A DNA stretch of 64,000 nucleotides from Nigrospora sphaerica (Eukaryota > Ascomycota > Sordariomycetes > Amphisphaeriales > Apiosporaceae), in the NCBI GenBank assembly GCA_018287875.1, contig JAGVVL010000017.1, forward strand, positions 868,001 to 932,000. Direction: 5' to 3'. Below, in pieces: positions 42,710-55,360 of this stretch (positions are counted from its first letter, which is position 1; each line of letters starts with the position of its first letter). Position numbers and translations under genes: made by a program. Below the pieces are notes generated by a model. That model worked only from the letters and a program-made list of their open reading frames with translations, was not told where the DNA came from and did not search any database.

Positions 42710-45186
42710 CTAGACCGATAAACGGGGAAAGCCACGCGACGTGGTACTCCCGACCGTGGTGCCGTCGAGGCCGTTGTGGCAGTTGCAGTATTCAAGCTGG
42801 TTGTTGTTCTGGCTGTGATGGTGACGGTGTTGCCCTTTGCCCCCCGTTTGCATGGGGAAATTCCTCTTCATGTTTTCCAACTCCTCGAGCTCCCGGGCCG
42901 TCTCCTTCCAATCTTCTACCCAAGAAGGCAAGTGCGTCGTCAGCATGAAGGCCAGGCAGACTACAACGCCGAGACAAGCCAACGCGACGCCGGTGAAGAG
43001 CGCTGCCCGATAGCCCGCAAGAACCGCCTGCTTGGTCACAGCACCCTTGTTAACATGCGCCTCGACCGTGCCACCAATGCCCACTCCCAGAGACATGCTG
43101 TAATTAATAACGGTCGCTACCAATCCCGCCGCAATGCCTTGGTGGTTCTGTTTCACCGAGTTGGACAGGAGCAACGTGGCGGCCGGGAAGCTCATGTCCA
43201 TCCCCCACGAAATGATGGTCATGCATATGAACGTCTGGCCCCAATATGTCTGGTCCTCGGGCACCGTAGCGATGAGAACAGTGCCCGTTGCAAAGGCCGC
43301 CATCGATATGGTCATGACGACAGGCGGGCCGAGCTTGTGCAGCAGCATGCCCGTCGTCATGGCAGCCAGCAAACCGACAACAATGACAGGGCTCATCCAC
43401 GCCGTCGTCAACAGCGGCGACAGTCGCCGGATGACCTGGAGAAATTGCCAAGTATAGAAGGACCATATCCCGAAGCAGGACCACCCACAGGCCACGGCGC
43501 CCAGGATGAAGCATACCTGCGGCGACAGTGCGTTCAGCGGCACAATCGGGTTCTTCGCATAGTGGCATTCGATGGTGATGAAGACACACGTCAGAACGAT
43601 GCCCATACCCAACGCCAGCCAGATGACAGGCTGGTTCCAGCCGGAGACCGGCGCCTGGTTGATGCTGAAGCTGAGGAGGCCGAGTGCCGAGATGCCCGTG
43701 ACGGCACCGGGGATGTCCAAGTCCATGATGCAGTCGTGGAACGTCTTGGGCGTTGGCTGCCTGTGCCCAACCGAGGGAATGGCGAAAAAGCCCATGATGG
43801 CAATCCCGCCGAGGATGAATCCGAACACCCAATAGGGTATCGGCCACCAGACCTGAGCCATAGCGCTCCCCCCCGCGGCACCAATGATGGAACCGCTTGG
43901 TGCCATAGCGGCAAAAGAGGCAAACACCAAAGACTTTCTTCGGCCCGGAGGGTAGGTGGCGCCCAGCAGAGCTATGGCATTGGGCAGGCACAGGGCCGCG
44001 CCCAGGCCGTGGAAGACACGGCAGACGGTGAAGAAGACGACATTGGAATACACGGCCACGCCTGCGAGTATGGACCAGAGGGCCGACCAAGCAAAACCGG
44101 TCAGAAACATCAGCTTGTAGCCGTATGCGTCGCCGAGCCGCCCGGCGAAAAGGATGAAGGCCCCGAGGGAAAGTGTGTAACCGGATATCAACCAGCTCAG
44201 GTCGGACGGGTTGGTGATGTTCCAGGTGTCTCCTATTACGTGGATGATGGCAAGCGTTTGTCCAAGCCCGGCCTCTGCAACAACACCATGTCAGCTTCAA
44301 CGTGGTCGCGCCCGGACGCGCGGGTATGCTTACGGGTGCAAAACTGTGCCATGCAGATGGTGCCGACGAAGAACACCTCGTGGGTCCGGCTCATGGTGTC
44401 GTGGACCGTCATGGTGGAAAGCCTCGACGACAATGCCGTTCGCGGCAGCGGCTTGAAGCGTGGATCCAACCTTGGCTCTTCTGGCAGTGGCCACAACTTC
44501 CGGTTCCCCATTGCACCCATGGCCGGCATTGCCGGGTACGTGTAGGGTGCTCTGTATATTGTAACGTCTTTGTCTGGCACCGGCGGCGCTATCGTTATGG
44601 TGTCCAAGTCGGGCCCGTAGTGTGGGTATTCCTCTTGGTGTACGCGGAGCCTGGGCTCGGCCGGACGGACGCGCGTGCGGTCGTAAGGCCTGCCTCTTGT
44701 CGCGTCGTCGTAATGCTGGATGCCCACAGCATCATCGTAATGCCGGTTGCCCGTGGAATTGTCGTACTGCCGGCTTCCTGTGGCGTCGCCGTAATGCCGG
44801 CTTTCCGTAGCACCGCCGTACTGCCTTTCTGTGGTCGCCTCGTCATAATTCCGGCTTCCCGTGGTACCGTACTGCCCGCCGCTCGTGGCGTAGTCGTACT
44901 GCCTTCCTGTGGTTGCCTCGTCATAGTGCCGGCTTCCCGTGGCATCGTACTGCCTGCCTCTCGTGGTGCAGTCATACTGCCTGTTTGTCGTCACGTCGTC
45001 ATAACGCCTGCTCCCCGTGGCATTGTACTGCCTGCCTGCCGTCGCGTCGTCATGCGGCCTACTTCTCGAGGTATCATCGTACGGCCGGCCTCTTGTCGCG
45101 TCGAAGGGAGCGTATATCTCGCTGAGCCGGTGCAAGACGACCTCGTTGCTGCTGTAGCTCCAGGCTGAGTGGCGGAGGTTGGCCAT
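42710..45186 (-). CDS. MFS drug-type transporter (DHA2/ATR1-like) with repetitive N-terminal tail
   Basis: Exon 1 is 44334-45186 and exon 2 is 42710-44274, giving 805 residues. The 59-bp intron splits MAQFCT-QAGLGQTLAIIHV. The C-terminal ~530 residues are a complete major-facilitator fold with about 14 helices, beginning HEVFFVGTICMAQFC and including LSWLISGYTLSLGAFILFAG, RLGDAYG and the family RxxxGxGxA-like block CRVFHGLGAALCLPNA. These resemble aminotriazole-resistance-type exporters. The first ~280 residues are cytosolic and unusual: between residues 34 and 170 there are 16 Y-D units (see the repeat feature). Substrate unknown; proton-driven export of small toxic compounds is the family expectation. 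Confidence 0.88.
44678..45092 (-). repeat. Coding tandem repeat: 16 Y-D units in the MFS N-terminus
   Basis: Tyr (or His once) recurs at residues 36, 45, 54, 62, 71, 80, 88, 97, 106, 114, 123, 132, 141, 150, 159 and 168. The spacing is 9,9,8,9,9,8,9,9,8 and then steady 9. The first part therefore has a 26-residue (78-bp) higher-order period of type RQYDATGSRHYDEATTGRQY. Consensus unit: R-Q/H-Y-D-x-A-T-x-G. Confidence 0.9.
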
Positions 45187-45345
45187 GACGGCGGCTGGCT
45201 CGGTGTTATGGCCAGGTGGTCGCGGAAGTCGTTGCCGATAGAACAATACAGATCCGGGAGTGCTACAAGGGCTGCGGCGGGCGCTGGACCTCCCGAATTG
45301 GTCTTATAGGGTCGGCCGACCGTCGCCACCCTCCGAATCGTCCTA

Positions 45346-45376
45346 TCTCTCTCTCTCTCACACACACACACGTGTG
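45346..45376. repeat. (TC)n(CA)n microsatellite
   Basis: A run of TC dinucleotides passes directly into CA dinucleotides and ends GTGTG, about 160 bp upstream of the MFS start, in its promoter or leader. Confidence 0.9.
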
Positions 45377-47539
45377 CGCGCTCTCTATCTCTCTCGCATC
45401 CTGGTGGCATTCTGCGGAACTCTCCCACAATCGCGAGAATGCCTGCTTCGTCACAGGAAAACCTTGCCAGGGGGGCGGGGGCTCATCTGGGAACTGGCAC
45501 TCCTTGACTTTGGGATTACAGTTCCGACCCTGCTTCGCCCGTCCCAAGGAGGGGGGGCGCACCTCTCGCAGCGAATAGGCAGATGCAATACTTATTTTCG
45601 GAAGAGACCGAACACTGGATTGTCGGCATGTTCAAACGAACAGCGAAGTCGAAGGCGAGCCCTCCATGCCGGAAGAGGCCTCCACACCGGACAACTGTGA
45701 GTTCGCCGCCGCCTGTTGAATTCATGGCGCTGTTCATAAAGCACCACCCCTGCAGGTGGCCGCTGGAGGAGAGAGAGAGAGCGTTTCAACCGCCACAGGG
45801 CTCGGGGCTGTTGGCATCCAGGATGGCTCCCGGACCGTCTTCCGCCCGGGGGCAAACGGCCTCTCGTGAGTCTTGTCCGGATGGGCGTCTCTCGTTTTCG
45901 AGTGCATATGCTGGTGGTCCCCGAACCTTAGTATATTCCAACATGCCGGCGTTTCGCCGCCGTGAGAAAGGGGGTGCCTGTACGGGAATTTGGCTTTTTC
46001 TTGGTCCCTAGATGACTGGGCTAGAGCAACCCTTTTCTTCCAGTCCGATTTCGCATTGATTTCTCCCTCTCCCGGGGAGATCCCAAAGCCGACGATGACA
46101 ACACGGCCACCGATTGGCAAAAGCAGACGTCCGCGGCGCTTTTCCATGGCCGTGAAGGCGTGACCGTGGCATTGGCGATTTAACTTCGCAGGATCGCTCA
46201 ATCCACCTGGCGCAGGAGCTTCCATGCTTTTGAACCCCACCACGCGCCCCCCGTAGGAGCTGGAAGGAAGCGAAGCACGTCCCGCCCTGACAGCTTGTCG
46301 ATTAAAGTGTGCGGCTCGTCGGTGCGTCTGATGGGCCCCAATGCGCGATGCGGCGGATAATTGCAAAAGGATGGACTGGGGCGACCGCCTCGTCTCTTCG
46401 ACAACGATTCTGGGATGCCTGGCGGCCCACGGCCGGTTCGGCCGGAAACCCTGCGGAACATTTCCTCGGAGCCCAGACGAGCGGGTTTGGGCCCAGGACA
46501 GGACGCAACATTAGCAAAGTCGTGGACGCCGCGTCTTGAGACGAAGAAGAAAATGGGAGAGGGTCTGCGATGTTGGGCTGACCCCGCTCCTCCGGGGGCA
46601 CGAGGAACCCGGACAGTGAGTAGATTCCTCGGCCCACGACAACGAGAAGCTGCGTAAAGTGCCATGTAGTTAGAGGCAGCCCGTTGCAAATTGAAATACA
46701 ACCGGCGGCACCAGAACCTTCACTGGGGCGCGCGCGTAACTGCACTTCATCGCCGGGGCCTGCCTCCCGAATTAGCTTCGGAGAGCGCGCACGTATGCGC
46801 CCGTACCCGAGAGACGGCAACGTGACAGTCCGGGAAAAGCACTACGCCGTGACGAAAAACTCCCTTCCCGCCTCGGGGACTCATGGAGAGGATTACGCAG
46901 CGGGTAACCAGCCAACGCAGGCTTCCCGTCCGCCCGGCCGTTGGGAGCGAATCTCGTCTCGCGCCCTCTTGCTCTGCTGCCCGTACCGCCTGCTTGCGGT
47001 CTCCCCTCTGCCTTCTGCCCCGAGCGAAACGGGGCCCAACATGGGAAGAGGGCCGGCACGGAAAGAGGCCGACGGTACGACGGCACAGGAATGAGATTCT
47101 GGCACGGACGAGTAACCGACGTCACGATTGCCTGGCGGGACGGAAAGGCAGCAGGCGAAGGACGAGGGTTGGCCGTGGCCATCAGCTCGGCAAGGGAGAT
47201 GTAGCGTGTCCCGATGCATAGCTCCTCCTTTACGACGGCAGCGACGGCTATCGAGAAACTCAACGGTCCATTTGGGGCGATATGCTCGGTCGGCCGGTAT
47301 GCTATCGAGTCGACAACATCCCGCTCCCAAAGCTCCATTTCCGCCCAGAGCAAAGCCGGGCTTCGGTCTTCGTGGGCGTCGGCGCCCGGGGTCGGCGCGC
47401 ATGCTCGCCGCTCGTCAGCGTCTCAGGAATCCCCTTCTCTGCGACAGGTTGACATGAGGACCTGGTTTGACTGTCAGCTGGACGATCGACGAAGCCCGCC
47501 TCCCCTCCCCGTGTAAGAAATCCTTTTTGCCATGCAAAG

Positions 47540-47563
47540 TGCGTGCGTGCAAGCACGCACGCA
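47540..47563. repeat. Perfect inverted repeat, 11-bp arms
   Basis: TGCGTGCGTGC and its exact reverse complement are separated by AA. The arms are themselves GTGC/GCAC repeats, so the site can form a tight hairpin or Z-prone DNA. Confidence 0.85.
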
Positions 47564-48769
47564 TGCCTACATGCGTCAACCAAGCAGGTCTGTCAGGCAG
47601 CTGAGTACATACTTCTCACGTAAGCTTTACCTGGGTTCTGTACGCAGGGACCAGTTTGAACCCAACCGTCCGCATCACGCGCGTTGGTGAGCCTTGATTG
47701 AGTTGTATTTCGACTAGGTTGGCCCCCTTATCCCGTTGCTTTGTCTCAGCCTGCGCCCACGCCCTGCCGTTCGCTCGCTCCTCGTAGGGGAGAAATAGGG
47801 AGGGGAGGGGACAATGGCCGCGCGCCCGCCCCGCCCCCTCCAATGCCGTCGTGGGGTCTTGGCGCGGGATGTTTTGCTCGGCCTCGCCCTCGCTCCGTCA
47901 TCAGACAAGCGCCTGGGGGGGAGCAGCAGCCCACAAACTTGCGCTTGGCGCGATTTGCTCAGCCCCAGGGCGCCGGTCATGGGAACCAGCATCCGTCGCC
48001 GGGGGGGGGGTTTCGCTTCGCTGCTGGTCCCCACGACACGAATGGATCTACGCAGAGGCGTACGTAGGCACCGTGCCTGGGGCGGGCAGCAGGGCTTGAA
48101 GTGGGAAAAAAAAAGAAGGGTGGCGGCGAAGGAAAAGGGCCAAACCGATACAAATGACCTCTTGCCCCCCTGCCCCCCCCCCCTTTCCCAACTCCGCGAC
48201 GGACATCGCCTTGGCTTTCCTGCCGAATCGAGGCCTCTTGTGTCGATTGCCCGGTGGTGAACACAGATTAAGCATCCCCCTTCGGCCCGTCAAAGGTGTA
48301 ATTCTGGGTCTTATGCGATGCGTTCTGTTTCCAAAGTGCCAGCACGTCCAGCCGATGCACGTCCCTCAGTGGTCCGCCTGGTTATTGTGAAACCAAGCAT
48401 ATGGCCGTCGCTGTCGGTCTCAGAGCCTGGCAGGTTCAGACAGGAAGTGAGAAAGAAGGCTTCTTCAGCGGTGGCGAAGTGTTGCCGTTCTCGAGAATCG
48501 TGGTAAGGAAGAATCCTTGTGTCGTTTCGTCGGGAGCCTAATCTTAGCTATGTACATGCATAGGTAACAGGGTAGTCGTACACGGCGTATAGGGTTTTAT
48601 GTACAGGGCCGGGTTTCTTCCGTCATGTCTCATCAGTCTGGGTCCTGTCCATTCGTCTGTCCATCTTCACGGCGTTCCGTCTTTGGAGCCGTGTCGGGTG
48701 ATTATGTCTGTCTGTTCATCGCCCTCGGCCCGGCTCTAGTTCTTCCCGTCCGTCCCCCTTAACTGTATT

Positions 48770-51337
48770 TTACACAGCAGAGGGGGGCTCGCGCGGCTCT
48801 GTCCGCATCGCAAACGAAATGGTTCTCGTTCGCTTGCGCGGGCCCTCCCAGTCTTCGACGTCGGTAACGCTGCTGTCTTTGCAGCCAGGACTGCCAGGAC
48901 CGAGATGTTTGATGTTATCGCTCTCGAAGGTCGATCGACGCGACACAGGCGAAGGCCGACCGTTGTTGGCGGGACTCGTGCCCAGCACGGTGCTGTTTGT
49001 GGTGCTGCCACCTCCACTCCGCCTAAAAACGCTCAACATGTCTTGCATGAAGGACGTCTCGAGCTCGCGGGGCTTGCCGTCAGTCGTCCAGTACCGCTCA
49101 TTACTTAGCTCGGGGCTAAGGTGGCGCCGGAAGAAGCGGTCCTGGTTCACCCACCAGGCCCGCCACAACACGATGATGACAATGGTCAGTGGAATAGTGA
49201 AGGCCCAGTAGACCCAAAAGAGCGGCATGATGACCGGGTTCGGGTACGTGTCCGGCGGCGCGTCACCGCCGAGTGCCGGGTCGGCCCGGGTCCCGTACTC
49301 CCAATTGAAGAAAGATTGTCCAAATAGAGAGCTCATGTACTCGCCGGGCAGAAAGATGGCTGTGATGACAGCCAATGCCTTCATGGACGAGCTGTCACGC
49401 GTCGAAGCCACCGCCATCCGTGCGTTCAGGTTGTTGTCTTCTTGGGCCATTTTGGAGTAGATCTGAGTGTGGATGGTTAGCTGGTGGCCCGCAGCGCCAG
49501 GGAACTTCGTTGTTGCATGCGCAGGGATACTCACGATGTCGATCTGTGCCCGGCACCGCAGCTCCGACATGCGACGGTCCGTCTCCAGTGCCGTGCACAG
49601 CCGCCATATGCTCTCAAGGTACTGCTTGATCTCATGCCAGAGCAAGCTCAAGTCGTCGAGTCCATCCTCATCGTTGCTACGGGCCTCATCTCCCTTGCCG
49701 GACTCCGCACCCGCCCGTTTAAGATCTCTCGTGCGCGCATGTAGCTCATCTCCCGTCTGTATAAGAAGCTTCACTGCCCGTTCCATCCACCTCAATGTGT
49801 CAAGCAGCTGGATCGCCCCTTTCAGGACATCGTGGGCCTCCTTCATAAGATGAATGGTCTGGGGTGGCATGTAGTCTTCATTCAGTGGGATCTGAATAGG
49901 TGACGGCGAGGTCGGTGTGGTCGGTGTGTTGCCCCGCCGCGAGACCTTTTCTTCCACAAAGTCTTTAAAGGTGGAAAGCCTTTTCAAGGGGCCGGGAAGA
50001 CTGTCGCTCCGGCTTGAGGGTCGGCGTCGAAACTTGGGGGGTGCTTGACGGGGCTTGCCCGTCAGGTCATCCACGCGGCCCTCGAGTTCCAAAACCTCCT
50101 CATTGTTGGCGAGGACAGCCTCCTCGGTGCGTAGTAGTTGTACCTGGAGTAGGACGATGGGTAGGACCAACGGATGGCCCCACAGCTCCTGGCACGCATT
50201 CAGACGTTGTTCGTACTCGTTGAGAGCCTCCTCGTCGTGCCAGCGCGTGTCAAAAGACCGGCGGACAAGCGCGGTTGTGATGCGGGTCTTCAGGTTATAT
50301 GACATCGATAGGAAGTCATAAGGAGGTTGCGGGTTTGCCGAGAAGCTGAAGACGATATCTGGGGCCCTGGGGTGTTAGCCGGGGTGGATGCTCAGCTGGC
50401 GGGGAAAAGAGAAGGAAGCATCCGATGACCTACACAGGGTATCCTTTCTCACGTTCCAGAAGCTGCACTCGGTGGTAACGCGCTGGATCGACGGCAATGT
50501 GGCTGCGTGCAGATCCAAAGCCTCAAAGTCCTCCGCTTTCATGTGTAGACCGTCGGCGTTGGCGGTGTTGGGGCGTGCCAGGCGGTCCACAATGCTGTTC
50601 GTAGTGTTCTTAGTATGTGTTCAGCCGCATAGCTTCGTTTTGAGACCGACGCCAAGCAACCCACCACACCCATCGGAATGTGACAAGAAACCCCGGGATC
50701 GCCTCTCTTCCGCACGAGGCAGGCAGCAGACACTCACAATTGGCGCACTCGTCCTTGTAAACGGGGCTTTCCGGGGGGTTTGGCGACAAATTTGCCCTGC
50801 GTGGAGGTTCGGTTAGCCGGCACGCACATCCACCGCGGGAAACGATGATGGTGCGATCCCTGTAGAATCCCACTGTGAACCAGTTTGTAGGGTGCATACC
50901 TGATCGTCCAGCCCATAGCCATGGCGGAGGGCGCGTTGCAGCATTTGTAAGCCCTCGGCCCCCGAGGCCATCAGGCTAGGCGTGCGGTAGTCGCCGTCCT
51001 TGTCGTGCTCGGGCGGCGAGTAGACGGCATACTCGTGGTACGAGGCGCACGTCTCGCCTCGTTGTAGCAGCAACTGCTTGGCCAGCTCGCGCAGTTCGAA
51101 GTGGAACAGGTTGAACTGTGTGTGCCGCTGCATAGCAAGTCCCGCCCGCGAGAACGCGTCATCCCGGCCCTTGAGGCTCCCTCGCCGTGTACCCGACAAT
51201 GTCACGACACTACCTCGTCTGGTGTTAGTGCGCACCACACCTCCGCTGTGCGTGGTGTTGGGTGGCTCGCCATGCCCGTCCATTCCGTTCGTGCCCGCGC
51301 TGAGGTCGGCGTCGAGCTCCCCGAGGTTGTAATCCAT
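48770..51337 (-). CDS. CorA-like (Mg2+ transporter-like) membrane protein
   Basis: Exons are 50900-51337, 50738-50796, 50434-50594, 49535-50358 and 48770-49462, giving 724 residues. The frame is continuous across all four introns, each with a GCTAAC-type or ACTAAG branch point. The N-terminal cytosolic part contains FEALDLHAATLPSIQRVTTE and a conserved FSFSANPQPPYDFLSMSYNL block. Long helices follow, then two transmembrane helices near 521-545 (KALAVITAIFLPGEYMSSLF) and 575-600. This is the CorA two-helix topology. The loop motif GMN of true Mg2+ channels is not present; FGQSFFNW stands there, as in many fungal CorA-like proteins, so transport of Mg2+ is not assured. The last intron (72 nt) has no in-frame stop. 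Confidence 0.82.
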
Positions 51338-54300
51338 GGTTGCGGATGCGGCACGAAAGCAAGAGACGGCCGGAATCGCTCCTCGAAAAGCAAGATGGCA
51401 ACAGGAAACCCCCTCCTGCCCCAGCACCGCCTCCGTCGCCCTAATAAGGTCGTCGACACCAATGCAGGCCGGCAGACTAGTTCGTTGGCAACAAAGACCA
51501 GACCACGGCCCCCAGTCATCGCCGCTCGCCGTGATTGGGGTGGCGCACGAGCGAGATACCGACCGCCAAGAGGTTGGAAAGGCCGCGTCCCTGGGGTGAG
51601 TGGATGAGCTCAACTAAGTCGTTAGGGCTTTGTGGAGCGCAGGCCCACCTGGTGATCATCGGTCAGCTGAGGCCATACGAGATGATGGCCCCAACACCGT
51701 CGCTTAAGTAATGCCCACGCTGGCAGTATCTTAAACAGACGTCGTTAGGGCCTGCGGGCGCATGTTTGCCTCCTGGCCCTAGCAATGCTCGTCGATTTCT
51801 CAAGGTAACGGCTTGTCGATATCCCACGATGTCCTTGGCCAAAGACATCAGGCACGATGCCAGGGGAAACGCGGCCCTGGCCTGGCCCTGCGGCCCTGAG
51901 GCGACAGCACACACCGCAATTCGCTACGGGTCGCTCGCTCGCCGCCTGCGAAGGCCCCATTGGCTGCCATGTCGAAGCAGGGTAGCCATATATGCAGCCC
52001 ATCTTCGCTCGATGAGTTGTGTCCCACGACTGAGACTGGCAAGAGCCGCTCTCGTCAGCCGAAACCAATCATGATGTTCAGGGGTGCTGCTGCTAAAGCA
52101 CGTTGGTGCATTTCACCCCTCGCAGCAAGATCCGCCGGGCCGTCGGATTGCCTGGATTTTCAGTAGTGTGCGCGCCCATGATGCACCACCCATTGACCCC
52201 GGCCTGCTTCAACCTGGTTACCAGACTTAAGAGGCAGGTACCCGCATGAGGCGCTCTCGTATCCGACACAAGCTGGATATAGGTTCATCCCGGCGATGGT
52301 CGCGATCAGCTCCGACTATCGGCACTCTGACAGCGACCCGGAATCGTAATCGACGGGCGGCGTCCATGGGCGTGAGAATCGAACGGGCGGGTCACGCCGG
52401 CTTAGCAATGGCTGTAGCGAGGTGTCCATCTTTTCACCCAGCCCTGTAACCGTGGCCTGGTAGATAGGATCTGTGGTGGGTATCCTTACAGCGGTGGCAG
52501 AGTCTTTCGAGCCTCTGGCGGGCCCCCTTGCCTTGGCTTCTTGAGCCACGAATATTGCATAGTTGTATGATGGACGCCTTGCTGCTGGGGGGGTGGATAA
52601 TTTCCTAGGTCCTGCTCGTGTTTTGACATTTGGTGTGCTATTCGCCACGACGGCTGGCTCTCTGAACGCTGGCCGTCCCACTACAAGCATCATTGCCACG
52701 CCATCCTCACCGCGTCTGCTGTAGCTTTTCGTTGCAGATTCCCGACTCGGCGGAAGCAGCAGATTGTCAAGTTCGCCGATGATGAGTGGAAGGCGTAAAA
52801 CCACGAGTGATCATCCTCTGTTTTCTAAGAACCAGGCATCACGGTGATAGACGAGGTTACCGACCGACGGATCGTGTAACCATGCACACAATCATAGTAG
52901 GCGAGGGGGTCGGCCTGGATGCATTCCCACAACCAAGCGGCCTGGCACCGGACTCGCTGTCGACGTCTGCATGCCGCTGAGTCGATGGCGATGTTTGAAC
53001 ACTGAATTGGTGGCGGCCACTGGGACGACAGTTGGCAGTGTTCGGTGAAGTTGTGCTGGAGAAACGAATTTTTAGATTGCCCCAGTGATGGAAACGAATG
53101 AATTCCAGGAAGACAGGAATGATCGGATGCCTTGAACACGTCACGCTCCTGCCCACCGAATGCGACTTATGCCCACTGTGTCATGCCATGGGAGTGGAAG
53201 TAGCGACCTCACCGGTCCATAACGATGGAAAGAGTGGTTTTTATAAACCAAAACAGGAATTCGACGCCTCTCGGTAACCAGAGCCATGCTGACATCTCCT
53301 GAGCACCTTATTGGCTCATGAAGCACATCTGTTGAAGAGGGAGCTCGATTGCTGCCCAATAGATGAAGAGCAAGTCAAACGGTAATTGATGTTATTCATA
53401 AGCCATCTAGTGTACAGCGACCTGGAACCTATGAGACACTACCTTGGCTGAGTAAAGACATGAGTAGAAGTAGTGAAGTGAGTAAAAGCAATACGCATTA
53501 GTTGTGGTAGGGACCACATGATACCATGTCCTTCAGCTCGATCTCGTGGCTAAGAGCCTGATGTAAACATATCTCGGCTTCATGCGCAGCCCAGGGTAGG
53601 ACCATAGCCTGGTCGCCCCGCCATCGCACGCAAAGGAGGCTCTTCTTACGTCGGCAAGGGTCTCGCCTGGGTGGCTGGCGGGGGTCGCACACAGTCTTGC
53701 TGGAGTACAGACGGCCTACCCGAGAATACTCCCCCCATCCACAAAGAGGTAATCATCCGTCCGATCGGAGATCTGATCCGATCCGACACTCGCCCACGCG
53801 GTTTGAGGTGATTCTGGGTCTCCAGCTCTGTACGCGGCAGCCAGTCGATGGCACTGGTAGGGGCGTGGCCTAGAAGCTCTCTGGCGATGTCATCATTCTC
53901 ATCGGCTGGGATAGGTCTCTAGTAACCTGGGCGGCTGAGCGGTGGGGAAGGAATCAGAAATACCCAACTACCTGATGTAGGTATTCAATCGGGGGAATCC
54001 GCGCCCAACAGGGCCCGGTCAGGAGGTCTCAGCACCAGGCGAACCGTGACAGCTGCGATAATTTTTCATGGCAGATGCAAAGACCACCGGTTGGGTTCTT
54101 GTGAACGAGAGGTCAGACAGTGCCCTATTCAGCATAAGTCGTATCTAGCCGTCCAGAATATGAATGACGGTGCGTTTTGTTATACAAAACAGGGGGTGGC
54201 GTGCACTGCCGTTGCTTTGGGGCTGACGCTCCCGTCGTGTCGGCTCCATGGCTTCAGCCTGGAGCTGCGTTGGCTGCACAATATTGTTTTGTCTTCGAAG

Positions 54301-54543
54301 CTTTTCACAATCTGGGCAAAATGTGAGCATCGGGCTGCACATTCGACGGTGCGCGAAGCTCTCCGTGCACCTTCACCCGTGCCCGCGCTGATAGGCGGTC
54401 TGTGGTAATGAGTGACAATAAATATACAAAGAGGGAAGGAAGATGGAGGGCTGGCATATTCGAAAACACCATCGACTCAACACGAATTGCATTTTTTTCA
54501 TCTGGAAGAGTTTCTTTGTCTCAATCGCCTTTTAACCTTCACC
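51338..54543. other. Gene-poor stretch, about 3.2 kb
   Basis: Promoter of the CorA-like gene at the left. A minus-strand frame at 52316-52804 (162 codons) lacks an ATG at its start and any known motif. The remaining sequence, especially 52900-54000, is closer to 50% GC and shows nothing I can name. Confidence 0.5.
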
Positions 54544-55360
54544 ATGTACTTCCTCGGAGTTGTCGCGCTATTCCTCGTCGCCGCCCACGCGGCCGTCACG
54601 GCGGATGTTCTCGTTACTAAACTCAACTGGTTCGGGAGAAACGTGATGTTCCTACAGAGCCCCGGCGCTCGTCATCACTCCATGGACTCCATCCTGATAG
54701 AGCACAAACTAGGAGGAGCCTACGTAAGACCACTTCGCATTCCACGGCCGTTCTCTCCAGACGGCTGCTAGCCCCCAAGCCACGAGGGCACGCTGACAGC
54801 GTAGTCGTTAGATTGTCATCCGTGTCTCTCGGGGGCCGCAGGCAACGCCACCAAGTTCGCGGCATCAATGGACGAGTCAACGACCTTCTCGGGGAAGAAC
54901 GCCGAGGACATATACTATGCCTACACTGGTTTCGTCGCGGAGCCCTAGCTAGTGTGCAGGGCATCACCGGCGTACGTTCGCCTCACCACAGTGTTGCGGC
55001 CGTACGGGCTCGACTAACGTGTTTGCCAGTCATTTGGAGGCTTCTTCAAGGGCGCCATTCCTTCCATAGCCCCCAGTTCGCCTCGCAGGAAGGCGCGCCT
55101 ATTCCTGCGTTGGGGAACAGCTTGAACAGCTGGAACTGGGTGTGTGGTGAGTGTTGCAAGGGGGCAACCCACGACAACCAAGGTCGGTTGTGTTAGGAGC
55201 TTCGGCCAGTTCGCCAGCCAGGCCCTGGCTGGAAGGGATCGATGGCCGTCAGCCTGGAATCCTAATGTATCTCGATATGCTCGTCCGGTGGAAGCACACA
55301 CGTATATGAAGCTGGCAGAGGCGCTGGGGCGGAACTTTGCCTGCCCATCTACCTCCCAGG
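54544..55360 (+). pseudogene. Decayed multi-exon gene for a secreted protein
   Basis: The first exon (54544-54723) is clean: ATG, a signal peptide (MYFLGVVALFLVAAHAAVTA), about 40 further residues and a GTAAGA donor. Downstream, protein-like blocks follow near 54853-54945 (MDESTTFSGKNAEDIYYAYT), 55030-55095 (SFGGFFKGAIPSIAPSSPR) and 55090-55145 (ALGNSLNSWNWVCG), and a last near 55200-55360. A good intron end (CTAAC..TTGCCAG) precedes 55030. However, stop codons interrupt block 2 at its end, block 3 changes frame, and the blocks cannot be joined into one frame with GT-AG introns. I do not recognise the family. A short real gene using only the first two blocks (about 93 aa) is the alternative. 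Confidence 0.5.

Larger units (their letters stand above)
45187..48769. other. Gene-free GC-rich stretch, about 3.6 kb
   Basis: Upstream of the MFS gene and downstream of the CorA-like gene. Between 45700 and 48300 both strands carry many overlapping open frames of 100-210 codons, Arg/Pro/Gly-rich and without domains, as expected for GC-rich non-coding DNA. It contains a TC/CA microsatellite (45346-45376), an inverted repeat (47540-47563) and G or C tracts near 48001-48010 and 48160-48183. I cannot support any gene here. Confidence 0.5.
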
